Assembly: GCA_963752225.1 (NCBI GenBank)
Contig: CAVVXS010000007.1
Location: forward strand, 1,860,001-1,924,000
Direction: 5' to 3'
Source of the DNA: JBBROS01 sp963752225
GTDB taxonomy: Bacteria; Pseudomonadota; Alphaproteobacteria; Acetobacterales; Acetobacteraceae
Length of the DNA: 64,000 bases
Shown here: one piece after another, positions 1 through 9,393 of the stretch
Numbering within the stretch: position 1 is the first letter of the stretch
How the letters are laid out: each line of letters starts with the position of its first letter
The notes under the pieces: generated by a model
Database searches by the model: none
The model's input: the letters and a program-made list of their open reading frames with translations, nothing else
What the model was told of the DNA's origin: nothing
Made by a program: the position numbers and the translations under genes

Positions 1-413
1 GGGAGTCGCTGTGCGACGGCTGCGGCCGCTGCTGCCTGCACAAGCTGCGCGACGAGGACACCGACGAGCTGTCGTTCACCGACGTGTCGTGCCGGCTGCT
101 GGACACCCAGTCCTGCCGCTGCCGCAAATACGCCAATCGCCGCGACTGGGTGCCGGATTGCGTCAGCCTGACGCCCGCGAGCCTCGGCGCCATCGACTGG
201 CTGCCGCCGTCCTGCGGCTACCGCCGTGTCGCCGAGGGCAAGGACCTGCTGCCTTGGCATCCGCTGGTGTCCGGCGATCCGGACAGCGTGCACCGGGCCG
301 GCGTGTCGGTGCGCGGGCGGGTGGTCGACGAACGCCGGGCCGGGTTGTTGGAGCATCATATCGTGGACTGGCCGGGGCGGATGCCGCGGACGCGCAAGAC
401 CCAATCGAAATAA
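1..413 (+). CDS. YcgN-family cysteine-cluster protein (5' truncated)
   Basis: The reading frame is open from the window edge, so the N-terminus is missing. About 136 residues are visible. The cysteine cluster at the start (LCDGCGRCCLHKL), then DTQSCRCRKY and a later CVSLTP, is typical of the YcgN/UPF0260 family, whose members are thought to bind a metal or Fe-S centre. The family C-terminus (DWLPPSCGYRRVAEGKDL, then WHPLVSGD) is also recognisable. The role is unknown. The stop overlaps the AAGGAG ribosome-binding site of the next gene, so the two are probably co-transcribed. Family assignment is from the visible motifs only. Confidence 0.8.
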   Translation, partial: ESLCDGCGRCCLHKLRDEDTDELSFTDVSCRLLDTQSCRCRKYANRRDWVPDCVSLTPASLGAIDWLPPSCGYRRVAEGKDLLPWHPLVSGDPDSVHRAGVSVRGRVVDERRAGLLEHHIVDWPGRMPRTRKTQSK

Positions 414-425
414 GGAGACACGCCG

Positions 426-1346
426 ATGATGACGAATGCCTTGTATGGCGGAGTGAACGCGGCGGTGCTGACCGCGATGCGGGCGGATCTGTCCGTCGAC
501 CTCGACCTGATGGCGGCGCATTGCCGCTGGCTGATGGACAATGGCTGCAACGGGCTCGGCGTGCTCGGCACCACGGGCGAAGCCAACAGCCTGGGCCTGC
601 ATGAACGGTGCGAGCTGATGGAGGGCCTGGTCGAGCGTGGCGTGCCCGGGCGGCTGATGCTGCCGGGCTGCGGCGTGCCGTCGATCACCGACACGGTGGC
701 GATGGCGCGGCGGGCGGGTGAGCTCGGCTGCCGCGGCGTGCTGGTACTGCCGCCGTTCTTCTACAAGAACCCGAGCGAGGACGGGCTGTTTGCCTACTAC
801 AGCGAGGTCGCGCAGCGGATCGGCGGCGCGGTGAAGATCTACTTCTACCACTTCCCCGCGCAGTCGGCGGTGCCGGTGACGATCCCGCTGATCGAGCGGC
901 TGCTGCGTGCGCATCCGGGGGCGTTCGGGGGGATCAAGGACAGCACCGGGGATTGGGCCAACACCAAATCCTATATCGATGCGTTCGCTCGCGACGGGTT
1001 CGAGGTGTATTGCGGCGATGATGGCGCATTGCAGCAGAATTTGCTGGCGGGCGGCGCCGGGTCGATCTCGGCCGCCAGCAACGTCAGCTGCGCGACCAAC
1101 GCGCGGGTTTATGCCAGCCCCGACAGCCCGGCCGGCGCCGAAGCGCAGCGGACCTTGTCGGCGATGCGCTCGGCGGTGACGTCGGCGCCGCTCATTCCGG
1201 GCTTGAAGGCGCTGGTCGCGCGGCACACCGGTCAGGACGGCTGGCTCAACATCCGGCCGCCGCACACGCGGCTTTCGTCCGAGGCGGCCGCCAAGCTGTT
1301 CGCCACCTTCGACGCGATCGGGGTGCCGCTGGCGAAGGCCGCCTGA
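426..1346 (+). CDS. Dihydrodipicolinate synthase (DapA)-family aldolase
   Basis: A 306-residue class I aldolase of the DapA/N-acetylneuraminate lyase superfamily, a TIM barrel acting through a Schiff base. Visible motifs are GTTGE near residue 40 (pyruvate carboxylate binding), the tyrosine in IYFYHFPAQ near residue 140, and the Schiff-base lysine in FGGIKDSTGD near residue 168. The start is the first ATG, 8 nt after AAGGAG. It lies outside any lysine gene cluster and ends 9 bp before the convergent livF. A catabolic or promiscuous keto-acid aldolase is therefore as likely as true lysine biosynthesis. The substrate cannot be read from the sequence. Confidence 0.85.
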   Translation: MMTNALYGGVNAAVLTAMRADLSVDLDLMAAHCRWLMDNGCNGLGVLGTTGEANSLGLHERCELMEGLVERGVPGRLMLPGCGVPSITDTVAMARRAGELGCRGVLVLPPFFYKNPSEDGLFAYYSEVAQRIGGAVKIYFYHFPAQSAVPVTIPLIERLLRAHPGAFGGIKDSTGDWANTKSYIDAFARDGFEVYCGDDGALQQNLLAGGAGSISAASNVSCATNARVYASPDSPAGAEAQRTLSAMRSAVTSAPLIPGLKALVARHTGQDGWLNIRPPHTRLSSEAAAKLFATFDAIGVPLAKAA

Positions 1347-1355
1347 GGGCCGGGA

Positions 1356-2062
<707 letters not shown>

Positions 2063-2066
<4 letters not shown>

Positions 2067-2869
2067 GCGCCGCGCACTCCCGCCTTGGCGCCGGCGGCGA
2101 GCCGGGCGGCAACCTTGGCGCCGAGATAGGCCTCGATCACCGCCGGGTCCTGCCGGACCGCGTCGGGCGGGCCGTCGGCGATCTTGCGGCCGAAGTTCAG
2201 CACCGTGACCCGGTCGGAGATGTCCATCACGAAGCCCATGTCGTGCTCGACCAGCAGCACGGTGGTGCCGAGCTGACGCATCCGCCGCACCAGCACGGCC
2301 AGCCGCTCGGTTTCGGCGGGGTTCATGCCGGCTGCCGGCTCGTCCAGCAGCAGCAGCAGCGGCGCCGGGGCGAGCGCCCGGGCGATCTCGAGGCGCCGCT
2401 GGTCGCCGTACGACAGGCTGCCGGCCAGCCGGTTGGCGCTGTCGGCGAGGCCGACGATGTCGAGCGCGACACGGGCCCGGCCCACCGCCCGGCGCTCCTC
2501 GACGCGGAAGCCCGGCAGGCGCAGCAGCACGCCGGCCAAGCCGGCCCGGGTGCGGGTGTGCAGGGCGGTCAGGACGTTCTCCAGCACCGTCATCTCGGCG
2601 AAGACGCGGATGTTTTGGAACGTCCTCCCGAGGCCCGCGGCGGCCCGCTGTTCCGGCGGCATGGTGCCGATCTCCTGGCCGCCGAGGATGATCCGGCCCG
2701 TGGTGGGCGCGACGAGCCCGCTGATGAGGTTGAACAAGGTGGTCTTGCCGGCGCCGTTGGGGCCGATCACGGCATGCACCCCGCCCGACTCGACCAGCAT
2801 GTCCAGCTTGTCCACCGCCACCAGCCCGGCAAACCGCCGGCTCAGCCCTTCCACGCGCAGCAGGCTCAT
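2063..2869 (-). CDS. livG: LivG-type ABC transporter ATP-binding protein
   Basis: A 268-residue HAAT-family ATPase. Walker A (GPNGAGKTT, ~37), a Q-loop (TFQNIRVF), the signature LSYGDQRRLEIARAL and Walker B (LLLLDEPAAGMNP) are intact. VEHDMGFVM is characteristic of LivG. The ATG start overlaps the livM stop (ATGA). The reading frame continues upstream, but that part is a shadow of livM. The C-terminus is slightly extended (AKVAARLAAGAKAGVRGA). It is expected to form a heterodimer with LivF on the cytoplasmic face of LivHM. Confidence 0.9.
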
Positions 2870-3726
2870 GCCGCGCGGCGGCGCATGCGGATCGGCAGCA
2901 GCCCACGCGGCAGGAACAGCACCGCCAGCACGATGATGACACCGTTGATCACGAGGCGCAGGTCGCTCACCCCCGGCAGGTCGCCGGCCGCGCGCAGCAC
3001 TTCCGGCAGGATCGTCAGCAGCCACGCGCCCAGCACCGGTGCCAGCGGCGTGCCGATGCCGCCGAGCAAGGCGTAGGACAGGATCGTCACCGCCGGCTCG
3101 AACCCGTACTCATTCGGCCCGATGAAGCTCGACACGTGCGCCGACAAGCAGCCGGCAAGCCCGGCCAGCACCGCCGAGGCCAGGAAGGCGCCCAGCTTGT
3201 AGCGCCGCACCGGCACGCCCATCACCGCCGCCGCGGTCTCGTCCTCGCGCATCGCCGCCATGGCCCGGCCGATCCGGCTGCGCCCGACCAGCCACAGGCC
3301 GAGGACGGCAATCCCCAGCAGGCCGTAGATCATCCACGCCTCGGCCCGCTGCGGGATGCCGGACAGGCCGAGCGCGCCGCCGAGCGCGTCGACGTTGAGG
3401 TAGACCGCGCGCAGCACCTCGCCGAGCCCGATGGTGGCGATGGCGAGGTAAACGCCTGCCAGGCGGAGCGTGGGTACCCCGATCGCCAGCGCGAACAGCA
3501 CCGGCACGACGATGCTGGCCGGCAGCACGGCCGCGAACGGCAGCTTCCATTGCAGCGTCATCAGCGCGGAGGAGTATGCGCCCAGGCCCATGAACGCCGC
3601 CTGCCCCAGGCTGAGCTGCCCGACCGCCAGCACGACATACATGGACAAGGCCAGCAGGCCGTTAATGCCGAGCGCATAGACGAGATTCTGGTAGGTCCAG
3701 AGGAAATCGTCGAGCCAGGGCGGCAT
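2866..3726 (-). CDS. livM: LivM-type branched-chain amino-acid ABC permease
   Basis: A 286-residue polytopic inner-membrane protein. The LivM landmarks are present: NGLLALSMYVVLAVGQLSLGQAAFMGLGAY near the N-terminus, PTLRLAGVYLAIATIG in the middle, and the EAA-like cytoplasmic loop GRAMAAMREDETAAAVMGV before the last helices. It shares one base with livH upstream (TGATG) and four with livG downstream, so translation is probably coupled along the operon. Confidence 0.9.
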   Translation of the reverse strand: MPPWLDDFLWTYQNLVYALGINGLLALSMYVVLAVGQLSLGQAAFMGLGAYSSALMTLQWKLPFAAVLPASIVVPVLFALAIGVPTLRLAGVYLAIATIGLGEVLRAVYLNVDALGGALGLSGIPQRAEAWMIYGLLGIAVLGLWLVGRSRIGRAMAAMREDETAAAVMGVPVRRYKLGAFLASAVLAGLAGCLSAHVSSFIGPNEYGFEPAVTILSYALLGGIGTPLAPVLGAWLLTILPEVLRAAGDLPGVSDLRLVINGVIIVLAVLFLPRGLLPIRMRRRAA

Positions 3727-4607
3727 CAGGCGCGCCGCAGCACGGCGCGGCCGAACAGTCCCGACGGCCGCGTCCACAGCACCGCCACCAGGATCAGGAA
3801 CGCCACCGCTTCCTTGAGCCCGGACGACAGGTAGCCGGCGGTCAGCACCTCGATGATGCCGAGCGCGAGGCCGGCCAGCACCGCGCCGCGCAGATCGCCC
3901 ATGCCGCCGACGATGATCACGACAAAGCCGCGCAGCATCATCGTTTCGCCCATGTAGGGCTGGATGGCGTTGAAGTTGAGCCCGATCAGCACTCCGCCGG
4001 CGCCGGCCAGGCAGCCGGACACGAACGAGACCAAGGTGGCGGCAAGTCCGGTGTTGATCCCCATCAGCTGCGCCGCATCCGGCTTTTCCGCCATCGCCCG
4101 GATCGCCAGCCCGAGCCGGGTGCCGCGCATCAGCGCCGCGAGCGCGGCGACGAGCACGGCGGTGGCGCCCAGGATCAGCAGCTGCGCCGCGGTGACCCGC
4201 ACCGGCCCGACCGTCCAGGCGTCGTTGCTGATGACGCCGGGCGGAAGGCGGCGAATGTCGGAGCCGAGCCAGGCGGTCAGCCCGGCATACAGCGCCAGCA
4301 CGCCGCCCAGCGTCACCATCAGGAACGAGAGCTCCGGCGCGCGCAGCCGGCGCAAGCGGGTGAGCAGGATCGCGTCGAGCACGACCGCGATGATGCCGGC
4401 GCCGAGGGCGGCGAGCGGCAAGGCGGCCCAGATCGACAGCCCGTAGCTGCGGGTCAGCCACCAGGCGAGCAGCGCGCCGGCCGAGAAGTAGAAGCCGTAG
4501 GTCAGGTTGATGATCCGCAGCACGCCGAACATCAGCGTGAAGCCGAGCGCGAACAGGGCATAGGTCGCGCCCAGCAGGACGCCGTTGACAAGCTGTTGCT
4601 CCAGCAT
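3726..4607 (-). CDS. livH: LivH-type branched-chain amino-acid ABC permease
   Basis: A 293-residue permease with about eight predicted membrane spans. It starts LVNGVLLGATYALFALGF and contains RIINLTYGFYF, the LivH equivalent of the NxAHG region, the loop RAMAEKPDAAQLMGI and the late motif FVVIIVGGMGDLRGAV. It is the first gene of livHMGF. The 71-bp gap to the DUF1217 gene must hold any promoter. No periplasmic binding protein gene (livJ/K) lies on either side, so it must be encoded elsewhere. Confidence 0.9.
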   Translation of the reverse strand: MLEQQLVNGVLLGATYALFALGFTLMFGVLRIINLTYGFYFSAGALLAWWLTRSYGLSIWAALPLAALGAGIIAVVLDAILLTRLRRLRAPELSFLMVTLGGVLALYAGLTAWLGSDIRRLPPGVISNDAWTVGPVRVTAAQLLILGATAVLVAALAALMRGTRLGLAIRAMAEKPDAAQLMGINTGLAATLVSFVSGCLAGAGGVLIGLNFNAIQPYMGETMMLRGFVVIIVGGMGDLRGAVLAGLALGIIEVLTAGYLSSGLKEAVAFLILVAVLWTRPSGLFGRAVLRRA

Positions 4608-4678
4608 CGCGGCGCTATAAGTGAGTTGCGGCTGCACGTCCAGGCAGCGGCGCGGCGCGTTCGCGGGTCCGGCGCCGG

Positions 4679-5506
4679 TCAGGCGAACAGGCTGGCGACG
4701 CCGGTCGTGGTGGTTCCCGTGCTCGCGGCGGCGGCGGCCTGGCCGGCGGCCACCAGGTATCGCTTGGTGAACTGGTCGACGAACGCCGACGACTTGAACT
4801 TCGTGATGTCGAGCCGCGACGAGATCGCGTTTTCCTGCGCCTGCAGCGATTGGAAGGCGATCTGCTTGGGGATGTTCAGCGCCACCGTCACGACTTCGCG
4901 CAGGTTCTTGTCGCCCAGGACCTGGTCGACCGAGGTGATCGTGCCCGCCCGGCTGCGGAAGTCGAGCGCGTAGGACAGGCCGGGCGTCGCGGCGTCCAGG
5001 CTTTGCCGCCACTTCACCTCCGCATAGCCGTTGGCCAGGCTGTCCAGAACACCCGGCTTTTGGAGCGTGGTCAGACCCTTATTGGCGAAGTCGTAGGTCT
5101 TGGCGACGCTGAGCCAGCGCGTGTCGGCGAGCTTGCTGGCCAAGGACCCGGTCTTGGTCGTGTCCGACAGCAAGGCCTTGCTGACCAATGCGCCGTAGTC
5201 GGTCTGGTCGCCCAGCCCGTTCGCGGTCAGCAGCACCTTGCGCGCGACCGGGTTGGCCAGCAGTTCCGCCGGGGTCTTGGCCTTCGCCACCGCGGCCCGA
5301 AAGGTCGCGATGTCGCGGGCCGTTTCCGGCTCCTTGGCGACCGTGGCCACGCTTTTGGTTTCGGTCTTGAGCGCGAGCTGCAGCGCCAGGACCGGGTTGG
5401 TGCTCCCGGCGCCGGTCGACTTGCCATAGAGGATGCCGAGCAGGTCGGCCGACGACTGGTTGGCCGTCGTCGGCAGCAGGCTCAGTGAGGAGGAGTCCAG
5501 CACCAT
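4679..5506 (-). CDS. DUF1217 family flagellar-associated protein
   Basis: A 275-residue soluble protein with repeated short motifs of the DUF1217 type (for example ALLSDTTKTGSLASKLADTRW, then NAISSRLDITKFKSSAFVDQFTKRYL). DUF1217 proteins occur in alphaproteobacterial flagellar gene sets, but their exact role is not known. There is no signal peptide or membrane helix. No other flagellar gene is in the window, so this is an isolated member. It is transcribed away from cobD, with 56 bp between the two starts. Confidence 0.75.
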   Translation of the reverse strand: MVLDSSSLSLLPTTANQSSADLLGILYGKSTGAGSTNPVLALQLALKTETKSVATVAKEPETARDIATFRAAVAKAKTPAELLANPVARKVLLTANGLGDQTDYGALVSKALLSDTTKTGSLASKLADTRWLSVAKTYDFANKGLTTLQKPGVLDSLANGYAEVKWRQSLDAATPGLSYALDFRSRAGTITSVDQVLGDKNLREVVTVALNIPKQIAFQSLQAQENAISSRLDITKFKSSAFVDQFTKRYLVAAGQAAAAASTGTTTTGVASLFA

Positions 5507-5562
5507 GGGCTCACGCTAGACGCTGGCTATGAAGAAATCCTTAACGCGGCTACCTCCAGCCG

Positions 5563-6495
5563 ATGCCGAACGCCCTGGCGGTCACCGCCTGCGCCCTGCT
5601 GATCGAGGCTGCGTTCGGCTACCCGGACTGGCTGTTCCGGGCCGTTCGCCATCCGGTGGTTTGGCTGGGGCAGCTGATCGCCGCGCTCGACCGGCTGCTG
5701 CCGCGCAGCCGGGCGGCGGGGTTGGGGGCGTTGGCGGTGGTCCTGCTCGCGGCGGCGTTGCCGTGCATCGCGCTGACGAGCGCGCTGCCGCTGCTGCCGC
5801 TTGCCGTGCTCGCCAGCAGCTTCCTCGCGCAACGCAGCCTGGCGCAGCACGTGGCGGCGGTCGCGTCCGGGCTGCGCCTCGGGCTGCCGGACGGCCGCGC
5901 GGCGGTGGCCCATATCGTCGGGCGTGACCCCGACCGTCTCGACGCCGCCGCCGTGGCGCGCGCCGCCATCGAGAGCCTGGCCGAAAACTTTTCTGACGGC
6001 GTGGTGGCGCCGACCGTTTGGGGCTGCGTCGCCGGGCTGCCGGGCATGGCGGTGTTCAAGGCCGTCAATACCGCCGACAGCATGATCGGCCATCGGACGC
6101 CGCGGCACGAGCGGTTCGGCTGGGCGGCGGCGCGGCTCGACGACCTCGTCAACCTGCCGGCGTCCCGCCTGGCGGCGTTCTGGATCGTGCTCGCCGCCGC
6201 CCTGCTTCCCGGCGGGCGGGCCGGGGACGCGCTGCGGGCCGTATGGCGTGACGCCGGGCGCCACCGCTCGCCGAATGCGGGCTGGCCCGAGGCGGCGATG
6301 GCCGGTGCGCTCGGCCTGCGCCTGGCCGGGCCGCGCAGCTATGGCGGCGTCGCGGTGGCGGAGGCGGCCTGGATGGGCGGCGGGCGGGCCGATGCGACCC
6401 CGGACGACATCGAGCGCGCGCTGGTTTTGTACCGGCTCGCCTGCGCCCTGCAGGTCGCCGCGGTCGGGGCGCTGGCGCTCACCGTGCGAGGCTGA
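5563..6495 (+). CDS. cobD: Adenosylcobinamide-phosphate synthase (CobD/CbiB)
   Basis: A 310-residue integral membrane enzyme that attaches the aminopropanol (phosphate) arm to adenosylcobyric acid. Family landmarks are the start (ALLIEAAFGYPDW...HPVVWLGQLI), the catalytic-region segment ESLAENFSDGVVAP (residues ~140-153), FKAVNTADSMIGHR, and the late RSPNAGWPEAAMAGALG. Hydrophobic spans lie near residues 50-85 and 200-215 and at the C-terminus. Its last 17 bp overlap the 3' end of cobQ on the other strand. No clear Shine-Dalgarno is seen before the ATG. Confidence 0.93.
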   Translation: MPNALAVTACALLIEAAFGYPDWLFRAVRHPVVWLGQLIAALDRLLPRSRAAGLGALAVVLLAAALPCIALTSALPLLPLAVLASSFLAQRSLAQHVAAVASGLRLGLPDGRAAVAHIVGRDPDRLDAAAVARAAIESLAENFSDGVVAPTVWGCVAGLPGMAVFKAVNTADSMIGHRTPRHERFGWAAARLDDLVNLPASRLAAFWIVLAAALLPGGRAGDALRAVWRDAGRHRSPNAGWPEAAMAGALGLRLAGPRSYGGVAVAEAAWMGGGRADATPDDIERALVLYRLACALQVAAVGALALTVRG

Positions 6496-7927
6496 GCAGC
6501 CGCTCGAGGTCCAGCGCGGCCTCGAGATGGGCGGCCAAGCCGTCGAGCGCCGCCTCGACCGCAGCAGCGTGGCGATGCCCGGACGGCGCCGCGCCCCAGC
6601 GCCGCAGCCAGGCGGCCCTCTGCGCGTCGTCGCCGAACAGGCCGTGCAGGTAGGTGCCCTGGACGCGACCGTCGGCACTCGTCGCCCCGTCCGTCCGTCC
6701 GTCGGCCAGCCGCAGCACCGGCCGCGCCGCGTCCGGCCCCGCCGTGCGTCCCATGTGCATCTCGTAGCCGCACACCGGCGCTCCGTCGGCGTCGTGGCCG
6801 CTTACCGCGGCCAGCCGCTTGTCTCCGACCAGGACCGTCTCGACGTCGAGCAGGCCAAGCCCCGGGACGCGGCCGGCCGGGCCTTCCACGCCGTCCGGGT
6901 CGGCGAGCGTGCGGCCCAGCATCTGGTAGCCGCCGCACAGGCCCAGCACCCGTCCGCCCCGCCGCACATGGGCGGCGATGTCGATGTCCCAGCCGGCGTC
7001 GCGCAACGAGGCGAGATCGGCGATCGTGCTTTTCGAGCCCGGCAGGAGCACCAGGTCGCAGATCGGCAAGGCGGCGCCGGGCCGGATCAGCGAGAGGGCG
7101 ACGCCGCGCTCGTGTGCCAGCGGGTCGAGGTCGTCGAAATTGGCGATCATCGGCAGCAGCGGGACGGCGATCCGCAGCCCGCCGCCGCGTCCGTCGCTCG
7201 CCCGGAGGTCGGCCGCGTCCTCCGCCGGTAGCGTCGCGGCGCCGGGGAAGAACGGCACCAGGCCCAGCGGCGCCCAGCCGGTCCGGGCGGCGATGAACGC
7301 CATGCCGTCGGCGAACAGGGTGGGGTCGCCGCGCATCCGGTTGACGACGAAGCCGCACACCAGCGCCGCATCGGCGGGCTCGAGCACGGCGCGGGTGCCG
7401 ACCAGGCTCGCGATCACGCCGCCGCGGTCGATGTCGCCGACGACCACCACCGGCGTTCCGGTCGCCCGGGCAAAACCCATGTTGGCGATGTCGCCGGCGC
7501 GCAGGTTCACCTCCGATGCGCTGCCGGCGCCCTCGACCAGCACCAGGTCGGCCTCCGCCCGCATGCGCGCGAAACTGTCGAGCACCGCCGGCAGCAGCGC
7601 GGGCTTCATCGCCTGGTACTCGCGCGCCCGGGCGGTGCCGCGCACCCTGCCCTGCACCACGACCTGCGACCCGGTTTCGCTTTGCGGCTTCAGCAGGACC
7701 GGGTTCATGTGCACGCTTGGCGCCACGCCGGCGGCCTGCGCCTGCAGCGCTTGGGCGCGGCCGATCTCGCCGCCCTCCGGCGTGACGGCGGCGTTGTTGG
7801 ACATGTTCTGCGGCTTGAACGGCCGCACCCGCAGGCCGCGCCGGGTGAATGCCCGGCATAGCCCGGCTACCAGCAGCGACTTGCCGACCGAAGACCCGGT
7901 GCCTTGCAGCATCAGGGCGCAGGTCAA
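6479..7927 (-). CDS. cobQ: Cobyric acid synthase
   Basis: A glutamine-dependent amidotransferase that amidates positions b, d, e and g of adenosylcobyrinic acid a,c-diamide. The N-terminal dethiobiotin-synthetase-like ATPase shows LMLQGTGSSVGKSLLVAGL and FKPQNMSNNAAV. The C-terminal class I glutaminase shows the nucleophile region VLGLCGGYQMLG and the histidine in QGTYLHGLFGDD. The chosen start is a TTG that overlaps the cobO stop (TTGA) and gives 482 residues. An internal ATG 15 bp further in (7912) is an alternative. It is the last gene of cobP-cobO-cobQ. Confidence 0.93.
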   Translation of the reverse strand: MTCALMLQGTGSSVGKSLLVAGLCRAFTRRGLRVRPFKPQNMSNNAAVTPEGGEIGRAQALQAQAAGVAPSVHMNPVLLKPQSETGSQVVVQGRVRGTARAREYQAMKPALLPAVLDSFARMRAEADLVLVEGAGSASEVNLRAGDIANMGFARATGTPVVVVGDIDRGGVIASLVGTRAVLEPADAALVCGFVVNRMRGDPTLFADGMAFIAARTGWAPLGLVPFFPGAATLPAEDAADLRASDGRGGGLRIAVPLLPMIANFDDLDPLAHERGVALSLIRPGAALPICDLVLLPGSKSTIADLASLRDAGWDIDIAAHVRRGGRVLGLCGGYQMLGRTLADPDGVEGPAGRVPGLGLLDVETVLVGDKRLAAVSGHDADGAPVCGYEMHMGRTAGPDAARPVLRLADGRTDGATSADGRVQGTYLHGLFGDDAQRAAWLRRWGAAPSGHRHAAAVEAALDGLAAHLEAALDLERLLSLAR

Positions 7928-8526
7928 AACTCGATCCCCTCCTGCGCCTTCACCCCCGCCGCGAAGTGGTGCTTCACGGCCGCCATCTCCGTCACCAAAT
8001 CGGCCGCCTCGATCAGCGAGGGGCGGGCGTTGCGGCCGGTGACGACCACGTGCAGCCCGGGCGGGCGGGCGACCAGTGCCGCGACCACCTCGGTCTCGGG
8101 CAGGTAGTCGTAGCGGAGCGCGATGCTGAGCTCGTCCAGGACCAGCAGGCCGAGGCCGGGGCGGTACATCAACGTGCAGGCTTGCTCCCAGGCGCGGCGA
8201 GCGGCGGCGACGTCGCGGGCGCGGTCCTGGGTTTCCCAGGTGAAGCCTTCGCCCATGGTGTGCCACTCGACCAGGTCCTCGAACCGGGCCAGCGCGGCGC
8301 GCTCGCCGGTGCTCCAGGCGCCCTTGATGAACTGCACCACGCCGCAGGGCCGGCCGCGGCCGACCATGCGGAGGAGAAGACCGAACGCCGCCGTCGTCTT
8401 GCCCTTGCCCGGCCCGGTATGGACCATCAGCAGGCCTTTTTCCCGTGTCTTCGACGCGACCTCAGCGTCTTGCACCGCCTTGCGTTTCGCCATCCTCGCG
8501 GCGTGCCGGGCATCGTCGTCGTCCAT
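7924..8526 (-). CDS. cobO: Cob(I)yrinic acid a,c-diamide adenosyltransferase
   Basis: A 200-residue P-loop corrinoid adenosyltransferase of the CobA/CobO/BtuR family. It transfers adenosyl from ATP to Co(I). The Walker A is GPGKGKTTAAFG, and the family motifs VQFIKGAWSTGE, LLVLDELSIALRYDYL and VVVTGRNARP are all present. The start is ATG 8526, sharing a base with the cobP stop (TGATG). A GTG one codon earlier (8529) is equally possible. It sits between cobP and cobQ in a tightly overlapping operon. Confidence 0.94.
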   Translation of the reverse strand: MDDDDARHAARMAKRKAVQDAEVASKTREKGLLMVHTGPGKGKTTAAFGLLLRMVGRGRPCGVVQFIKGAWSTGERAALARFEDLVEWHTMGEGFTWETQDRARDVAAARRAWEQACTLMYRPGLGLLVLDELSIALRYDYLPETEVVAALVARPPGLHVVVTGRNARPSLIEAADLVTEMAAVKHHFAAGVKAQEGIEF

Positions 8527-9041
8527 CACTTCACCTGCAACGGAATACCCGCAACCATCATCACCACCCGCTCCGCACCTGCTGCGAGGCGCTGATGCAG
8601 GACGCCGGCCGCGTCACGGAAGCGCCGCGCCAAGGCATTGTCCGGTACGATCCCGAGCCCGACCTCGTTCGACACCAGCACGGTGGGCGTCGGCCGGGCC
8701 GTCAACGCCGCTTCCAGCGCAGCGGCCGCGGCCTCCAGGTCGCGCCCGGCCAGCAGCAGGTTCGACAGCCACAGCGTTAGACAATCCACCAGCACCGGGC
8801 CGTCCGCCGCCAAGGCGGCCGGCAGCTCGAGCGGCGCCTCGACCGTGACCCAGCCCGGCGCCCGCGCCGCCCGGTGAGCCGCGATGCGCGCCCGCATCTC
8901 GTCGTCGAACGCCTGCCCGGTCGCCACGTAGGTCCAGGGCGGCGGCGACCGCATCACCAGCGCCTCGGCGTGCCGGCTCTTGCCCGAGCGGGCGCCGCCC
9001 AGCACCAACGTCCATTTGCCCGCTTTCATCGAACCGCTCAT
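8526..9041 (-). CDS. cobP: Adenosylcobinamide kinase / guanylyltransferase
   Basis: A 171-residue bifunctional enzyme (CobP, called CobU in Salmonella) that phosphorylates adenosylcobinamide and converts it to adenosyl-GDP-cobinamide. It shows the P-loop LVLGGARSGKSRHAE, WTYVATGQAFDDEM, the strand VLVDCLTLWLSNLL and SNEVGLGIVP. ATG 9041 is used; ATG 9029 (MKAGKW) is an alternative. It is the first gene of cobPOQ, and its start codon lies 8 bp from the 5' edge of the divergent cobalamin riboswitch. The cobPOQ promoter must therefore lie inside riboswitch DNA. Confidence 0.93.
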   Translation of the reverse strand: MSGSMKAGKWTLVLGGARSGKSRHAEALVMRSPPPWTYVATGQAFDDEMRARIAAHRAARAPGWVTVEAPLELPAALAADGPVLVDCLTLWLSNLLLAGRDLEAAAAALEAALTARPTPTVLVSNEVGLGIVPDNALARRFRDAAGVLHQRLAAGAERVVMMVAGIPLQVK

Positions 9042-9049
9042 ACTGCGTC

Positions 9050-9240
9050 CCGATGGTCCCTCCTAATGGCGCAGGCCGTGACCGAGGGTGAAAAGGGAAG
9101 CCGGTGCGAGACCGGCGCTGTCCCCGCAACTGTAAGCGGCGAGGCCCTTGCCGCACGCCACTGGGAAGCATTCCCGGGAAGGCAGGCAGGGGGCGTGGGT
9201 GGCAACACCCGGAACCGCGAGCCAGGAGACCTGCCATCGG
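9050..9240 (+). promoter_or_regulatory. Cobalamin riboswitch
   Basis: The aptamer of the adenosylcobalamin riboswitch reads on the plus strand. Visible conserved parts are AAAAGGGAAGCCGGTG (from ~9091), GCTGTCCCCGCAACTGTAAG (from ~9117), GCCACTGGGAA (~9157) and the B12 box AGCCAGGAGACCTGCCA (9220-9236). A closing P1 stem can be drawn between CCGATGG (9050-9056) and CCATCGG (9234-9240). It leads the DUF1636-cobW-cobN-G-H-I-J operon. By family knowledge, bound adenosylcobalamin would lower expression of that operon. Confidence 0.95.
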
Positions 9241-9393
9241 CGGCCGCATCGCGCGCGGCCGTGTTGGAACGCGACGCCGGGCGGGGTGCCCCGGTGGCGG
9301 CGATGTGGTCCGGGCTCGGCCCCGGGGCATCGACTCGCGGGCGGGGGCCCGGGAGCGGTCGGCATCCCGCGTTGACCGGGACGTAGTCGAACC
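9241..9393 (+). promoter_or_regulatory. Riboswitch expression-platform leader
   Basis: This is the untranslated stretch between the aptamer and the first gene. A perfect hairpin (CGGCCGC / GCGGCCG, 9241-9261) follows P1 directly and has no T-run, so it does not look like an intrinsic terminator. A second small hairpin (TCCCG 9365-9369 with CGGGA 9377-9381) covers the only purine-rich sequence before the ATG at 9394. Control of translation start is therefore more likely than termination. This is inferred from pairing by eye. Confidence 0.5.
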
